Shown here in pieces: positions 54,042 through 64,000 of a stretch of DNA of 64,000 bases; the first letter of the stretch is position 1, and every line of letters begins with the position of its first letter. The notes under the pieces were generated by a model. That model was not told the origin of the DNA, ran no database searches, and saw only the letters and a list, made by a program, of their open reading frames with translations. The position numbers were made by a program, and so were the translations under genes. Source of the stretch: Pseudarthrobacter chlorophenolicus (GTDB lineage Bacteria > Actinomycetota > Actinomycetes > Actinomycetales > Micrococcaceae); contig NZ_JZTW01000002.1 in the NCBI RefSeq assembly GCF_000962805.1, positions 62,001 to 126,000 on the forward strand. Direction: 5' to 3'.

Positions 54042-55198
54042 CAGCACCATCCACATCGAGGTTGCCGGAGCCCCGGGTCTCCCCGTCGGTGGCGGCCAGC
54101 ACCAACACGCACCTGCAGATCATCGATGTCACGAAGAACTTCGGCCCTCAGGAGGTCCTGAAGGGGGTCAACCTGGCAGTGTCCAAGGGCGGCACCACCG
54201 CCATTGTGGGCCCTTCCGGTTCCGGCAAGACCACGCTGCTGCGGCTCATTGCCGGGTTTGAACACCCGCTGGCCGGCAGCATCGCCCTGAACGGCTCCAC
54301 TGTGGCCGGCGACGGTGTCTGGGTCCCCGCCCACAAGCGCCATATTGGCTACGTGGCGCAGGACGGCGCACTCTTCCCGCACCTCACGGTGGGGCAGAAC
54401 ATTGCTTTTGGACTGGACACCGCCAAGCTGTCCGGCGGCCGCCGCGCCGTGGCGGGCCGCGTCAGCGACCTCCTGGAAATGGTGTCGCTGGACCCGGCCA
54501 TGGCCAAACGCCGGCCCCACCAGCTTTCCGGCGGCCAGCAGCAGCGCGTCGCCCTGGCCCGGGCATTGGCCCGTGAACCTGAGCTGATGCTCCTGGACGA
54601 ACCCTTTTCCGCGCTCGACGCAGGGCTGCGGGTGGCTACCCGCCGCGCCGTGGCGAAGGTCCTGGCGGAGGCCGGGGTCACCACCATCCTCGTCACGCAC
54701 GACCAGGCCGAGGCACTGTCCTTCGCGGACCAGGTGGCCGTCATGCGCGGCGGAAAACTGGCCCAGATCGGCAACCCGTTCGTGGTGTATACCCGCCCCG
54801 CGGACCGCGCCACCGCCGAGTTCCTGGGCGACGCCGTGATCCTGGATGCGTGGATTGAAGGCTCCCTGGCCACTTGTTCCCTGGGCGGCATCCCGGTCCG
54901 CAGGCCGCCGGCCCAAGGCCCGGCACAGCTCATGCTCCGGCCCGAACAGATCCGGATCGCCGAGGACGGCGACATCCGTGGCGTGGTGGTGGACACCGAC
55001 TACTTCGGTCCCGAAACCACCGTCCGGCTCAAGCTCTCCGTCCCGCCCGAACTGGCCAAACGCACCGACCACCGGTATCCCGGTGGCGGGGAGATCATCA
55101 CCATCCGGCACTGGAATGCCTCCATAGCGAGGCCTGGCATGGAACTGTGCCTCCGCGTGGTGGGCGAGGGCGTGGCGTTCCCCGTCGAGAACCCCTAG
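54038..55198 (+). CDS. iron(III) ABC transporter ATP-binding protein (FbpC-like)
   Basis: 386 residues from a GTG. Walker A is [16 protein letters not shown], signature [16 protein letters not shown], Walker [13 protein letters not shown], and [13 protein letters not shown] is the switch. A C-terminal TOBE-like domain ([15 protein letters not shown]) starts near residue 290. It completes the iron importer. Confidence 0.94.
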   Translation: MTAPSTSRLPEPRVSPSVAASTNTHLQIIDVTKNFGPQEVLKGVNLAVSKGGTTAIVGPSGSGKTTLLRLIAGFEHPLAGSIALNGSTVAGDGVWVPAHKRHIGYVAQDGALFPHLTVGQNIAFGLDTAKLSGGRRAVAGRVSDLLEMVSLDPAMAKRRPHQLSGGQQQRVALARALAREPELMLLDEPFSALDAGLRVATRRAVAKVLAEAGVTTILVTHDQAEALSFADQVAVMRGGKLAQIGNPFVVYTRPADRATAEFLGDAVILDAWIEGSLATCSLGGIPVRRPPAQGPAQLMLRPEQIRIAEDGDIRGVVVDTDYFGPETTVRLKLSVPPELAKRTDHRYPGGGEIITIRHWNASIARPGMELCLRVVGEGVAFPVENP

Positions 55199-55209
55199 CT
55201 GGAATTGCC

Positions 55210-57219
55210 CTAGCTTAAATTGCCCTGGCGGATTGAGGCCAGCGGCGTGACGGTGCCCTTGCGCAGGGTCACGTCGCCGCCCTCCTGCACCAGCCGGGTT
55301 TCCTTGGTGCCCACGGGCGGGAAAACCAGGGAGGTCAGCGCCTGCCGGCCGCCGTCCGCGAAGACCTCCACCGAGGACCTGTCCACGTACACGGCCAGGT
55401 GCACTGTGTCGCTGCCGGAACCCGCTGCCGGTGCAGGCCCGGATGAATTGCCGCCTCCGGCGCGGACCTGGCCGTAGGCCCCGTCCACCTTGGTGCCGCC
55501 GGTGGCCACGGCATCGCCGTCCCGGGCCACCACCGCCCGGCCGGTCCGGAAGTCGTACCCCACGGTGGCGTACGCCTTGCCCGCGCCCTGCAGGAGGACC
55601 CGGGCTTCACCGGCCCCGTTGGCAGGCCTTTCCAGTTCCAGGTCCACCTTGTAGGCCCCGCTCTCCGGGACGGGCAGTACCTTCCCACCGCCCAGGTTCC
55701 CTGCCGGCACCTCGCTGGCCTCCCCCTCCAGTGACTGCAGCGCCGGGGTGGGTGCCGAGACCAAAGCCGGCCGGCCGCCGTCGGACTCCAAGCGGATGTC
55801 CCGCACCACGGATGCCGCACCGAACCAGCCGTCGGTGGGGAGGTCCCGGGCGTAGGCCCAGTTATTCATCCAGCCGATGGCGTGCCGGGAGGCTTTGCGC
55901 TGGCCGTCCGTCAGGCGGGGATCGTCCCAGGTGACGGCGGCGTAGAAGTCCGAGCCGTCGTCGAGCCACTGGTGGCCGCCCTCCGGCGTGAAGGCTTCCC
56001 CGTCAAAGCTGCCGGTCCAGTACGCCAGGCCGGTGGTGCGGCCTTCCTCCGCCCCGTTGGCCCCGGCGGCGAGGACCCAGGTGCGCTTGGCGGGGTCGCC
56101 GTCCACGTCCATCTGGAAGAAGTCCGGGCATTCCAGGATGCCCATCCCGTCCTGCTCGAACGCGGACACATACGTCCACTTTTTCAGGTCCGGCGAGGTG
56201 TAGAAACCGATCTTGTGGCCCTCGGCGAGCAGCATGAGCCACTGATTGTTGGCGTCATCCCGCACGATCCGCGGGTCGCGCCAGTGCTCCGCGCCAGGGT
56301 TGTCCATGACGGGGTTGGCGTCGTAGTTCTTGAAGCTGTAGCCGTTGTCCGTGGAGTAGAAGAGCGACTGGCGCTGCACGCCGGCGTCCTGCTGCGTGAG
56401 GACGGCGATCACAGCGCCCTTGCCGAACCCTGCGGTTCCCTCGGTGTCCACCACGGCGGAGCCTGTCTCAATATCACCGAGTCCGTTGCGGAACTTCTCG
56501 ATGGCTACGCCCTCGTTCTTCCAGTGCACCAGGTCCGTGCTGGTGGCGTGGAACCACTCGGTGCCGTTCCCTTCCGGGTAGTCGGCGTTGTAGAGGTAGT
56601 AGTAGTGCCAGAGACCGTCTTTGAAGAAGGGCCGCTGCGGATCGTTCATCCAGCGCTGGTCCGGGGTGAGGTGGTAGGCGGGCCGGTATCCGGGGTCCTT
56701 CGCCGGGGCCGCAAGCGCGGCGGCGTCCGGCGATGGCCAGGTCTTGGCAACGCCCAGGTCCGTGAGGAGGGCATCGCGGGCCTCGGCGCTGATACAGTCC
56801 GGCAGAGTCACGCGTCCGGCATCCGCGGACACGGCGTCCGAGGCACTGCTCCGGAGGTAGACCTGGCCCTGGACCCGTGCACCGGCCAGCCAGCCCGCTC
56901 CGCACTCGATGCTCCGGACATCCTCTGCGCCGTCCGCCTGGACTTCTTCCCCGCGCTCGAACAGGGTCCGGTTGTTGCCCTTGAGCCACAGCGGGGCGTA
57001 ACCACCGGACCGGGCCTTGGACGCCTCCTGGGCGGCCGCCACGCCGTCCAGCACCCGCCCGGCCGTGGCTTCCAAGCCGGTGCGCGCCCGCCCTGCGAGG
57101 ACCAGGGAGAGGACCAGCACGACGACGGCCGCCACCGCCACCGCGGCCCACAGGACCGGGCGGCGCTTCACAGCCGTGGCGAGGGCGGGCAGGGCAGTAC
57201 GGGGAGATTTTCGGGGCAT
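55210..57219 (-). CDS. membrane-anchored GH32 fructan/sucrose hydrolase
   Basis: 669 residues from the ATG at 57219. A basic start and one membrane helix (23-43) suggest an uncleaved anchor or signal. A 130-residue unassigned region precedes the GH32 propeller: WMNDPQRP (190-197) with nucleophile Asp193, RDP (314-316), and ECP (363-365) with acid Glu363. A beta-sandwich C-terminal domain ends with VDRSSVEVFADGGRQALTSLVFPP. The enzyme splits sucrose, inulin or levan; which one is not visible. It stands alone, convergent with the iron operon. Confidence 0.92.
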   Translation of the reverse strand: MPRKSPRTALPALATAVKRRPVLWAAVAVAAVVVLVLSLVLAGRARTGLEATAGRVLDGVAAAQEASKARSGGYAPLWLKGNNRTLFERGEEVQADGAEDVRSIECGAGWLAGARVQGQVYLRSSASDAVSADAGRVTLPDCISAEARDALLTDLGVAKTWPSPDAAALAAPAKDPGYRPAYHLTPDQRWMNDPQRPFFKDGLWHYYYLYNADYPEGNGTEWFHATSTDLVHWKNEGVAIEKFRNGLGDIETGSAVVDTEGTAGFGKGAVIAVLTQQDAGVQRQSLFYSTDNGYSFKNYDANPVMDNPGAEHWRDPRIVRDDANNQWLMLLAEGHKIGFYTSPDLKKWTYVSAFEQDGMGILECPDFFQMDVDGDPAKRTWVLAAGANGAEEGRTTGLAYWTGSFDGEAFTPEGGHQWLDDGSDFYAAVTWDDPRLTDGQRKASRHAIGWMNNWAYARDLPTDGWFGAASVVRDIRLESDGGRPALVSAPTPALQSLEGEASEVPAGNLGGGKVLPVPESGAYKVDLELERPANGAGEARVLLQGAGKAYATVGYDFRTGRAVVARDGDAVATGGTKVDGAYGQVRAGGGNSSGPAPAAGSGSDTVHLAVYVDRSSVEVFADGGRQALTSLVFPPVGTKETRLVQEGGDVTLRKGTVTPLASIRQGNLS

Positions 57220-57401
57220 GGTTTCAATCCGTCGCTGAACGCGCAAGTACCGTCCCCCGGGGTCGGGGAACGGCACCAGCGCAAGTTAGCCATCAAATCT
57301 ACCGGTCCGGTGCCAGGAACCCAACTGCGCAACCATCGCCGCACGTCAGTGGCGTAACGTTTTGGCACTACCACTTTCAGGGACCGGGGTCGGCGGCCGG
57401 C

Positions 57402-58010
57402 TTAGGGCTGCGGAGCGTCCCCGGGACGCTTCTTCTGCGGGTACGGCGCCTCGCCGCGGGCCAGCATCTCCACGAATCCGGCGATCTTCCGCTCCCGGGT
57501 GGCAGCCTGCTTCACCGAGTTGGTCCGGTAGATCAGCGCAAAACGGTTGGTCCTGGTCAGGACATCGAACATCGCCTGCGCTGCCGGCACGGCGGAAATG
57601 GCGGCGGCCAGGTCCTCGGGAACTTCAGCCGTCGCCTGCCCGCCGTAGGCGTTGTCCCATCGGCCATCTGCTTTCGCCGACTCCACGGCCTCCCTGCCGG
57701 CCTCGGTCATCCTGCCCGCCTCCTCCAGCCGGGCAATGTGGCCAACATTCCGTGCGGACCAGGGGCTCCGTGGACCCCGCCGGGTCATGCGCTGGAAGGA
57801 AGTTTCGTCGTCGCGCCGCCTGCCCTGTCCATCGATCCAGCCAAAGCACAACGCCTCGTCCAGCGCCGCGGCGTAGTCGAGTTCCGTCACCGTACCGCCT
57901 TTCTTATGCAGCACCAGCCACACCCCCGGGCTGCTCCGGTGGTTCTCCTCAAGCCAGGCCCGCCAGGCAGCGGCATCAGGCACCAGCAGTTCCTCGAGTT
58001 CAACAGCCAT
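57402..58010 (-). CDS. YdeI/OmpD-associated family protein
   Basis: 202 residues. The family blocks are SPGVWLVLHKKG, LDYAAALDEALCFGWIDGQGRRRDDETSFQRMTRRGPRSPWSARNVGHIARLEEAGRM and the C-terminal FDVLTRTNRFALIYRTNSVKQAATRERKIAGFVEML. Such proteins are soluble, occur in many bacteria and have no proven reaction. It is not linked to neighbours. Confidence 0.88.
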   Translation of the reverse strand: MAVELEELLVPDAAAWRAWLEENHRSSPGVWLVLHKKGGTVTELDYAAALDEALCFGWIDGQGRRRDDETSFQRMTRRGPRSPWSARNVGHIARLEEAGRMTEAGREAVESAKADGRWDNAYGGQATAEVPEDLAAAISAVPAAQAMFDVLTRTNRFALIYRTNSVKQAATRERKIAGFVEMLARGEAPYPQKKRPGDAPQP

Positions 58011-58161
58011 GGCCCTATTGTGCCCCCGCCCACCGACATCACAAGGCCTGCACTACCGGCACGGATGCTCCGGCCCAACCGTCACGTCCGCCCGCGCGGG
58101 CCCGGGCGGCCCTGTGCCATCATGGGCATATAGCCCCGATTCCGAGCTTAAGGACCCCGTA

Positions 58162-58899
58162 ATGCTCCGCGTCCGCCCCCTGCATTTCACCTCACGCATC
58201 GACAACTGGGAACGGTTCCTCACCGCCCTGGGGCTGGTCCTGACCGAAGGGGACGGCAGCTTCCGCGTCTTCGACTCCGCGGCCGGGCGGCTGGCCGTGC
58301 ACAGCGTCCCCGAGGGGGATCCGCTGGACGGCAGCACCACCCTTGCGGTGGAAGTGGGCGACCTCGCGGAATTTGCCCGCCGAACCAACGAGTCCGCGGC
58401 GGCGGAGGACGGCAGCACCCCCGCAGAACTGGTCACTGCGGACCATGGGAATGCCTGCAGAATCAACGGGCCGGACGGCTTCAGCTTCCTCGCGGACCCG
58501 GCCGGGCACGGCGCCCAGTGCGCCGACGCCGATCAGGCGCTGGCCGTCGTCGCGGTCTGGTTCACCCAAGACACCGAGGGCGCCGCCCGCACGCTGCGCC
58601 ACGTCGGCGCCCGCCCGCGGCCCGTGCCGGACAGCGACGAAACCGCCGACTTTACCGCCAAGAACGGCGGAGTCCTGATGGTCCGTCCTGCCTCCGGGCC
58701 CTCCCGTTCGGGGCTGGGCTTTGAGTACGACGGCGGCCTGGAACCGGTGCGGGAACGGCTCGCCGCCGCGGGGTTCGAAGTGAGCGTAACGGAGGAAGCG
58801 TTCGGCAGCACCCTGCACGTGGCCAACCCGGACGCCACCGTGTTCGCCGCCAGCGTGCCCGCCACGGTGTGGATCTCCGAGCGCCGCCCCATGGGGTAG
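58162..58899 (+). CDS. VOC-fold protein (glyoxalase/bleomycin-resistance-like)
   Basis: 245 residues from the ATG at 58162, with AAGGACCCCGTA before it. Two VOC modules lie in tandem: residues 1-118 (RPLHFTSRIDNWERFLTALGLVLTEGDGSFRVFDS) and about 120-245 (LAVVAVWFTQDTEGAARTLRHVGARPRPVPDS). The usual metal His/Glu set is not evident. It is ten bases upstream of the NUDIX-like gene and likely cotranscribed. No substrate is indicated. Confidence 0.82.
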   Translation: MLRVRPLHFTSRIDNWERFLTALGLVLTEGDGSFRVFDSAAGRLAVHSVPEGDPLDGSTTLAVEVGDLAEFARRTNESAAAEDGSTPAELVTADHGNACRINGPDGFSFLADPAGHGAQCADADQALAVVAVWFTQDTEGAARTLRHVGARPRPVPDSDETADFTAKNGGVLMVRPASGPSRSGLGFEYDGGLEPVRERLAAAGFEVSVTEEAFGSTLHVANPDATVFAASVPATVWISERRPMG

Positions 58900-58908
58900 A
58901 ACTTAACC

Positions 58909-59448
58909 ATGAACGTGCGCACCCCTGACCCGAATCCCGGTTGGCTCTCCGAAGAAGACCTTTTTGAGGCGCGTGGCCGGCTGCCCATGGTTTATGTGGA
59001 AGCGGTTCCGGTCAGGCTGGACCCGCTGGGTTACGTCAACGAAGTGGGCACGCTGCTGCAGGCGGACGACGACGGCACCATGGTCCGGTCCCTGGTATCC
59101 GGCCGGGTGATCTACCGTGAAACCATCCGCGCCGCGCTCCTGCGGCACATGGAAAAGGACCTGGGCCCCCTGGCATTCCCGCAGCTGCCCATCAGCCCGG
59201 TGCCGTTCACGGTGGCCGAATACTTCCCGGCGCCGTCCCAGACCGGTTTCACCGATGAGCGGCAGCACGCGGTGTCCCTGGCCTACGTCATCCCGGTGAC
59301 CGGCGAATGTGAACCGCGCCAGGATGCGCTGGAACTGACCTGGATGACCCCTGACGAAGTCCTCAGCCCTGGTGTCCAGCTCGAGTTCAGCGGCGGCCGC
59401 GGCGGCCTCATCCGGCAGGCACTGGCTTTCGCGGGCGTCGGCTTCTGA
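58909..59448 (+). CDS. NUDIX-fold protein (DUF4916 type)
   Basis: 179 residues starting at MNVRTPDPNPGWLSEEDLFEARGRLPMVYVEAVPVR. The body resembles a NUDIX fold, with GYVNEVGTLLQADDDGTMVRSLVSGRV, but the Nudix box (GX5EX7REUXEEXGU) is replaced by VIYRETIRAALLRHMEKDLG. The classic metal-binding glutamates are therefore mostly missing, and the activity is uncertain. Confidence 0.8.
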   Translation: MNVRTPDPNPGWLSEEDLFEARGRLPMVYVEAVPVRLDPLGYVNEVGTLLQADDDGTMVRSLVSGRVIYRETIRAALLRHMEKDLGPLAFPQLPISPVPFTVAEYFPAPSQTGFTDERQHAVSLAYVIPVTGECEPRQDALELTWMTPDEVLSPGVQLEFSGGRGGLIRQALAFAGVGF

Positions 59449-59535
59449 CATCCCGCGGGGACGTGGGGGTCCCCGGTTTCAGGCACCCGCCTTTGTAGAC
59501 TGTAGGGCGGACCGCAAGAGAACTTAAGGACTCCC

Positions 59536-60609
59536 ATGACCGAAACACCGGCCCGGCAACACCGCGAGCAGCAGGCTGGATCACTGACCACCGGCAGCCA
59601 CATCCTCCTGCCCGACGGTGAGCGGACGGCGGAAATCCACCAGCTGGAGCTGCAGCGGGATGACTTTGGCGTGCCTGCCCTGGTCCTCGCCAGCCTGACG
59701 GGCGGGGGAACCCTCCGCATCGCCGCCGGCAGCACGGTCACCCTCGTTGACGCAGCGCACGACGCCGTCACGCACCTTCCGCGGGCAGCCGCCCCGGAGG
59801 GGATAGCACCAGGGCCGGATGCCACGGCGCCGGACACCCGGGGGCCGGATGCGCGCCCGGCCGGTGCCGCGGCAGGCACGGAAGCCGGGCAGGAGCAGCC
59901 CGGCGTTGAGCCGGCCGCCAACGCGCAGGCGCCGGCCGTCGTCGTACCTCCCCTTCCGGCGGCTCCGCCCGCAGCCAACGGGCCCAGCGACGAGGAACTG
60001 GCGCTGATCCCCGCACCGGGCGGCACCCCCGAGTCCGTGGTGGAAGCCGCCGCGGAAGCGCACCCGGACGCGGTGGGTGTCCTGCTGCTGACGGACCGCC
60101 TCTCCAAGGGCGTGAACTTCAAGTCAGGCAGCTGCCTGAAGGACCTCACCGACCTCGCCCATGAACTGTTCGTCGCACTGAAGGACGCGGAGGGCGCGCT
60201 GTCCATCGCGGACCTCCTCACAGTGCTGCCGTACGACGGAAACCCAGGGCGCTGGGCGTCCGTGGAGGCGTCCCTGGCGCTGGCCAGCTACATCTGCCGG
60301 CAGGACGGCCAGGACGAACGCGCGGCGGTGTACGAGAAACTCATCCGCATCCCCGAAAGCCAGGAAACGGATCCGTTCAAAGCCCGGATGGCGGCCAAGG
60401 TACGGCAGCGCTCGCTCAACGAGCCCAACCTGTACGACAAGGAAATCTTCCGCTCCATCGACAACTCCAACCACGACGCAGAACGTGAATGGCGGCTGCT
60501 GCGGTTGGAGTCGCTGCTGTTCCTGCGTGCGCACGGCGGGTCGGAAACCATCGGCATGTCCGAGCTGGAGCGCCGGATCGGCAACGAACTGGAGGCCGTG
60601 CGGGCCTGA
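59536..60609 (+). CDS. hypothetical protein with Ala/Pro-rich middle (possibly DUF6707)
   Basis: 357 residues. A short beta-rich N-terminal part (to about 85) is followed by a disordered Ala/Pro/Gly stretch (about 85-160) and a helical C-terminal domain with GVNFKSGSCLKDLTDLAHELFVALKDAEGAL and DNSNHDAEREWRLLRLESLLFLRAHGG. The C-terminal part may match DUF6707, from memory only. No signal or membrane span; the function is unknown. Confidence 0.75.
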   Translation: MTETPARQHREQQAGSLTTGSHILLPDGERTAEIHQLELQRDDFGVPALVLASLTGGGTLRIAAGSTVTLVDAAHDAVTHLPRAAAPEGIAPGPDATAPDTRGPDARPAGAAAGTEAGQEQPGVEPAANAQAPAVVVPPLPAAPPAANGPSDEELALIPAPGGTPESVVEAAAEAHPDAVGVLLLTDRLSKGVNFKSGSCLKDLTDLAHELFVALKDAEGALSIADLLTVLPYDGNPGRWASVEASLALASYICRQDGQDERAAVYEKLIRIPESQETDPFKARMAAKVRQRSLNEPNLYDKEIFRSIDNSNHDAEREWRLLRLESLLFLRAHGGSETIGMSELERRIGNELEAVRA

Positions 60610-60657
60610 ACAAATTAGGCCTACCGGGGCCCCGGAGGGAGTTGTAGATTCGGGGCT

Positions 60658-61383
60658 ATGACGAACAATCTCAGCGTAGTGATCAACGCCGATGCGCCGC
60701 AGGTCTGGAACATGCTGCGTGAACCGTCCCGGGTGGCCCAGTGGCATGGCTGGCAGGCCGAAGACCTTGATGCAGAAATCAAGGAAATCTACTTTGCCGA
60801 CAACGTGCAGGAAGCACCGGACCACACCAGCCTGACCGTCCACGGCGGCGATACGTTCGAGCTGCATCCTGTGGCCGGCGGGACACGGGTCAACGTCACC
60901 CGCGGGGCGCTGGACCATAACTCCGAATGGGCCGCCTGGGACGAGGACATCACCCAGGGGTGGCTCACGTTCCTGCAGCAGCTCCGCTTCGCGTTGGAGC
61001 GCCACCCGAACGGCGCACGGCACACACTGTTCCTGCAGCTGCCGGGCGGCCCGGGGTCCGCGATTGAGAAGCTCGGGCTCACCGACGTCCCGGCTCCGGG
61101 CGAGGACTACCGCCTCACGCTGGGCACGGGGGAAGAGATCTCCGGGAAGGTCTGGTACCGCAGCAACCACCAGGTGGGGCTCACCGTCCACGACTACGCC
61201 GCGCACGGCGAGGGGCTCCTGGTGGTGGCCGACCAGCCGGTCATCGAGGACGTACGGCCCGACGGCGGCTCCATGGTGATTGCCTCCACGTACGATCTGG
61301 GCGCGGCGAAGGTGGACGCCATCCGGTCCTCCTGGGATTCGTGGCGGAAGTCCGAATATCCCGAATCGGATCCGGTCAGCTGA
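60658..61383 (+). CDS. SRPBCC (START/Bet v1-like) domain protein
   Basis: 241 residues. NLSVVINADAPQVWNMLREPSRVAQWHGW opens an AHSA1-type domain to about residue 115. The C-terminal part (YRLTLGTGEEISGKVWYRSNHQVGLTVHDYAAHGEGLL) parallels the end of the SRPBCC protein at 39678-40370. It probably binds a hydrophobic ligand. It is 48 bases after the preceding gene. Confidence 0.82.
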   Translation: MTNNLSVVINADAPQVWNMLREPSRVAQWHGWQAEDLDAEIKEIYFADNVQEAPDHTSLTVHGGDTFELHPVAGGTRVNVTRGALDHNSEWAAWDEDITQGWLTFLQQLRFALERHPNGARHTLFLQLPGGPGSAIEKLGLTDVPAPGEDYRLTLGTGEEISGKVWYRSNHQVGLTVHDYAAHGEGLLVVADQPVIEDVRPDGGSMVIASTYDLGAAKVDAIRSSWDSWRKSEYPESDPVS

Positions 61384-61413
61384 CGGGGCGCTAACTGACG
61401 GATCGCTGGCTGA

Positions 61414-62826
<1,413 letters not shown>

Positions 62827-62846
62827 GGCAGTGAGGCGGCCTCCCG

Positions 62847-62911
62847 CCGTCGAAATCGCTGGAACAGTGCGGGGACGCTGAACCGGAACAGCGTCCCCGC
62901 ACCGTTCCAGC
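62847..62911. repeat. dispersed palindromic repeat, copy B
   Basis: 23-base inverted arms (62858-62880 and 62889-62911, one mismatch) run from GCTGGAAC to GGGGACGCTG around an AACCGGAA loop. The left flank is CGCCGTCGAAATC. It lies between tgt and the DUF559-like gene and matches copy C almost base for base. Confidence 0.9.
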
Positions 62912-62981
62912 GTCCCCACGCTTTTCCACATAACGACGGCGGTACCTGGCCTGGGCGCGGAGCCCACCCGAGGCTGGGTCC

Positions 62982-63905
62982 ATGACACAGCTCCCATCAC
63001 TTCCGGCCACAGGAAACCTCTGGCGAACCGACCAGTTGCGTGCCGAGGGACTCAACTCGCGTGCGGTACGTCAGCTTGTCAGCAGCGGCGACCTGGTCCG
63101 GCTGCGCCATGGCTGCTATATCCGTGCTGCGGTGTGGGCGAAGCAGTCCGCCTCGCTGCGCAGTGTCCAGCTGGTCCACGCCCACGCCTACGGGACGCTG
63201 ACGACGTCAACCGGCGGATCCGTTTACAGCCATACCTCCGCGGCGCGGCTTCATGGCCTCTTCCTTTGGAATGCTGACGACATGATCCATCTGCTGTTCC
63301 GCGTGCGGCCGTCCCGCGAACGCCTCGGCAAGGATGTTCGTGGCCACACCCGGCCCTACAGCGACGCAGAAGTCCTGACGCTCAACGGGCTCCGCGTCAC
63401 CACGCTTGAACGGACGGTAGTGGATTGTGCACTGATGCTTGACTACCGCCAGACGCTGATTCTGATGGACAGCGCACTGCGCCTGGGCGCGGACGCCGGC
63501 CTTATCCGGGCTGCGGCGGATGGGCTGGCGGGTTACCGCGGAGTACGGAACCTCCGGGCAGCACTGGCCAACGCGGACTCCCGGGCCGAATCGGCAGGGG
63601 AAACACTGACGCGGGAACTCATCTGCAGGCTCAAGCTGCCCACGCCCGAGGCCCAGGTGGAGGTCTACAGCCGCGCAGGCTGGTACCGGCTCGATTTTGC
63701 GTGGAAGGAGAAGAAAGTGGCCCTCGAGTTCGACGGGAAGGTCAAGTACTTCGACTACAAGCCCACGGCCGAAGTCCTGTTCCAGGAACGGCGCCGGGAG
63801 AAGGCGCTCACCGAAGATGGCTGGCTCTTCATCCGGGTGGAGTGGAAGGACCTGTTCCGGGAGCAGGAGTTCAAGCAGCGTGTCCTCGCGGCACTCCGCC
63901 GGTAG
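62982..63905 (+). CDS. AbiEi-antitoxin-like and DUF559 nuclease-fold protein
   Basis: 307 residues. The N-terminal part resembles the winged-helix AbiEi antitoxin domain (LWRTDQLRAEGLNSRAVRQLVSSGDLVRLRHGCYIRA). The middle holds TLERTVVDCALMLDYRQTLI. The C-terminal part looks like DUF559/Vsr-fold: RLDFAWKEKKVALEFDGKVKY with the D and E, then RREKALTEDGWLFIRVEWKDL. There is no AbiEii toxin beside it. Copies B and C of the palindromic repeat bracket it. Function is unknown; such solitary genes are frequent in actinobacteria. Confidence 0.82.
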   Translation: MTQLPSLPATGNLWRTDQLRAEGLNSRAVRQLVSSGDLVRLRHGCYIRAAVWAKQSASLRSVQLVHAHAYGTLTTSTGGSVYSHTSAARLHGLFLWNADDMIHLLFRVRPSRERLGKDVRGHTRPYSDAEVLTLNGLRVTTLERTVVDCALMLDYRQTLILMDSALRLGADAGLIRAAADGLAGYRGVRNLRAALANADSRAESAGETLTRELICRLKLPTPEAQVEVYSRAGWYRLDFAWKEKKVALEFDGKVKYFDYKPTAEVLFQERRREKALTEDGWLFIRVEWKDLFREQEFKQRVLAALRR

Positions 63906-63935
63906 CCGACTTTCCTTCCCCGCAGCGGGCCCCCG

Positions 63936-64000
63936 CCGTCGAGATCGCTGGAACGGTGCGGGGACGCTGAACCGGAACAGCGTCCCCGCACCGTTCCAGC
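63936..64000. repeat. dispersed palindromic repeat, copy C
   Basis: Perfect 23-base arms (63947-63969 and 63978-64000) around the loop AACCGGAA, with the left flank CGCCGTCGAGATC. The right arm reaches the last base of the window, so the element may continue. It is in the same orientation as copy B. Confidence 0.9.

Noticed and set aside
62982..63905. A complete AbiE toxin-antitoxin pair
   Set aside because: Only an antitoxin-like domain is present and no nucleotidyltransferase toxin gene follows.
62847..64000. A CRISPR array formed by the repeated hairpins
   Set aside because: There are only two nearby copies, 1.1 kb apart with a gene between them, and no spacer pattern or cas genes.

Overview
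The window is about 64 kb of high-GC DNA from an actinobacterium. Protein style, the lhr-nei2 pair, DUF222/HNH and DUF4383 proteins, GTG starts, leaderless-looking promoters and an IdeR-type iron box all fit the Micrococcaceae (Arthrobacter/Pseudarthrobacter type). That placement is inference from gene content; no rRNA is present. It looks like chromosome: one tRNA-Ser(CGA), no phage, plasmid or transposase genes, no CRISPR array and no gene-free stretch above 300 bases.

Left edge (1-3.9 kb): a partial, diverged 6-pyruvoyl-tetrahydropterin-synthase-like gene, a dehydrogenase that has lost the usual zinc cysteine, a DUF222/HNH protein and tRNA-Ser with its terminator.

Sugar-acid regulon (3.9-24 kb): the most distinctive region. 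Minus-strand operons encode uronate isomerase (uxaC) and fructuronate reductase (uxuB), then a GPH-type symporter, a ManD-type mannonate dehydratase and a gluconokinase fused to a NagZ-like GH3 glycosidase. Next to them lie a family-5 (Dpp-like) ABC importer and two pairs of Gfo/Idh/MocA oxidoreductase plus sugar-phosphate isomerase. Two LacI regulators with nearly identical DNA-reading helices sit in the cluster. The same 16-bp palindrome (TGGCAACCGGTTGCCA and variants) stands before every catabolic or transport operon and upstream of both regulators. I read it as one regulon for uptake and breakdown of a uronate-containing or modified glycoside. KDG kinase and KDPG aldolase are not in the window.

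Middle (24-43 kb): aminoglycoside-phosphotransferase-like protein, divergent SDR/TetR pair, nitronate monooxygenase, a small copper-type locus (membrane protein plus YcnI), a DUF4232 lipoprotein, DUF4383 protein, the giant helicase Lhr overlapping nei2, the yczE/yczR pair with a leaderless regulator promoter and clear MocR-type repeats, an ArsR/SRPBCC pair, a pseudouridine synthase and a DedA protein.

Right (43-64 kb): ppc, an F420-dependent-reductase-like protein, a DUF1684 protein, an acyl-CoA dehydrogenase/SDR operon, a cytoplasmic GH76 protein, an iron(III) ABC importer behind an iron box, a membrane-anchored GH32, a run of small enzymes, tgt, and an AbiEi/DUF559-like gene bracketed by two copies of a dispersed palindromic repeat whose third copy lies at 39.6 kb. 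Further unexplained palindromes lie at 13.3, 31.2 and 43.1 kb.
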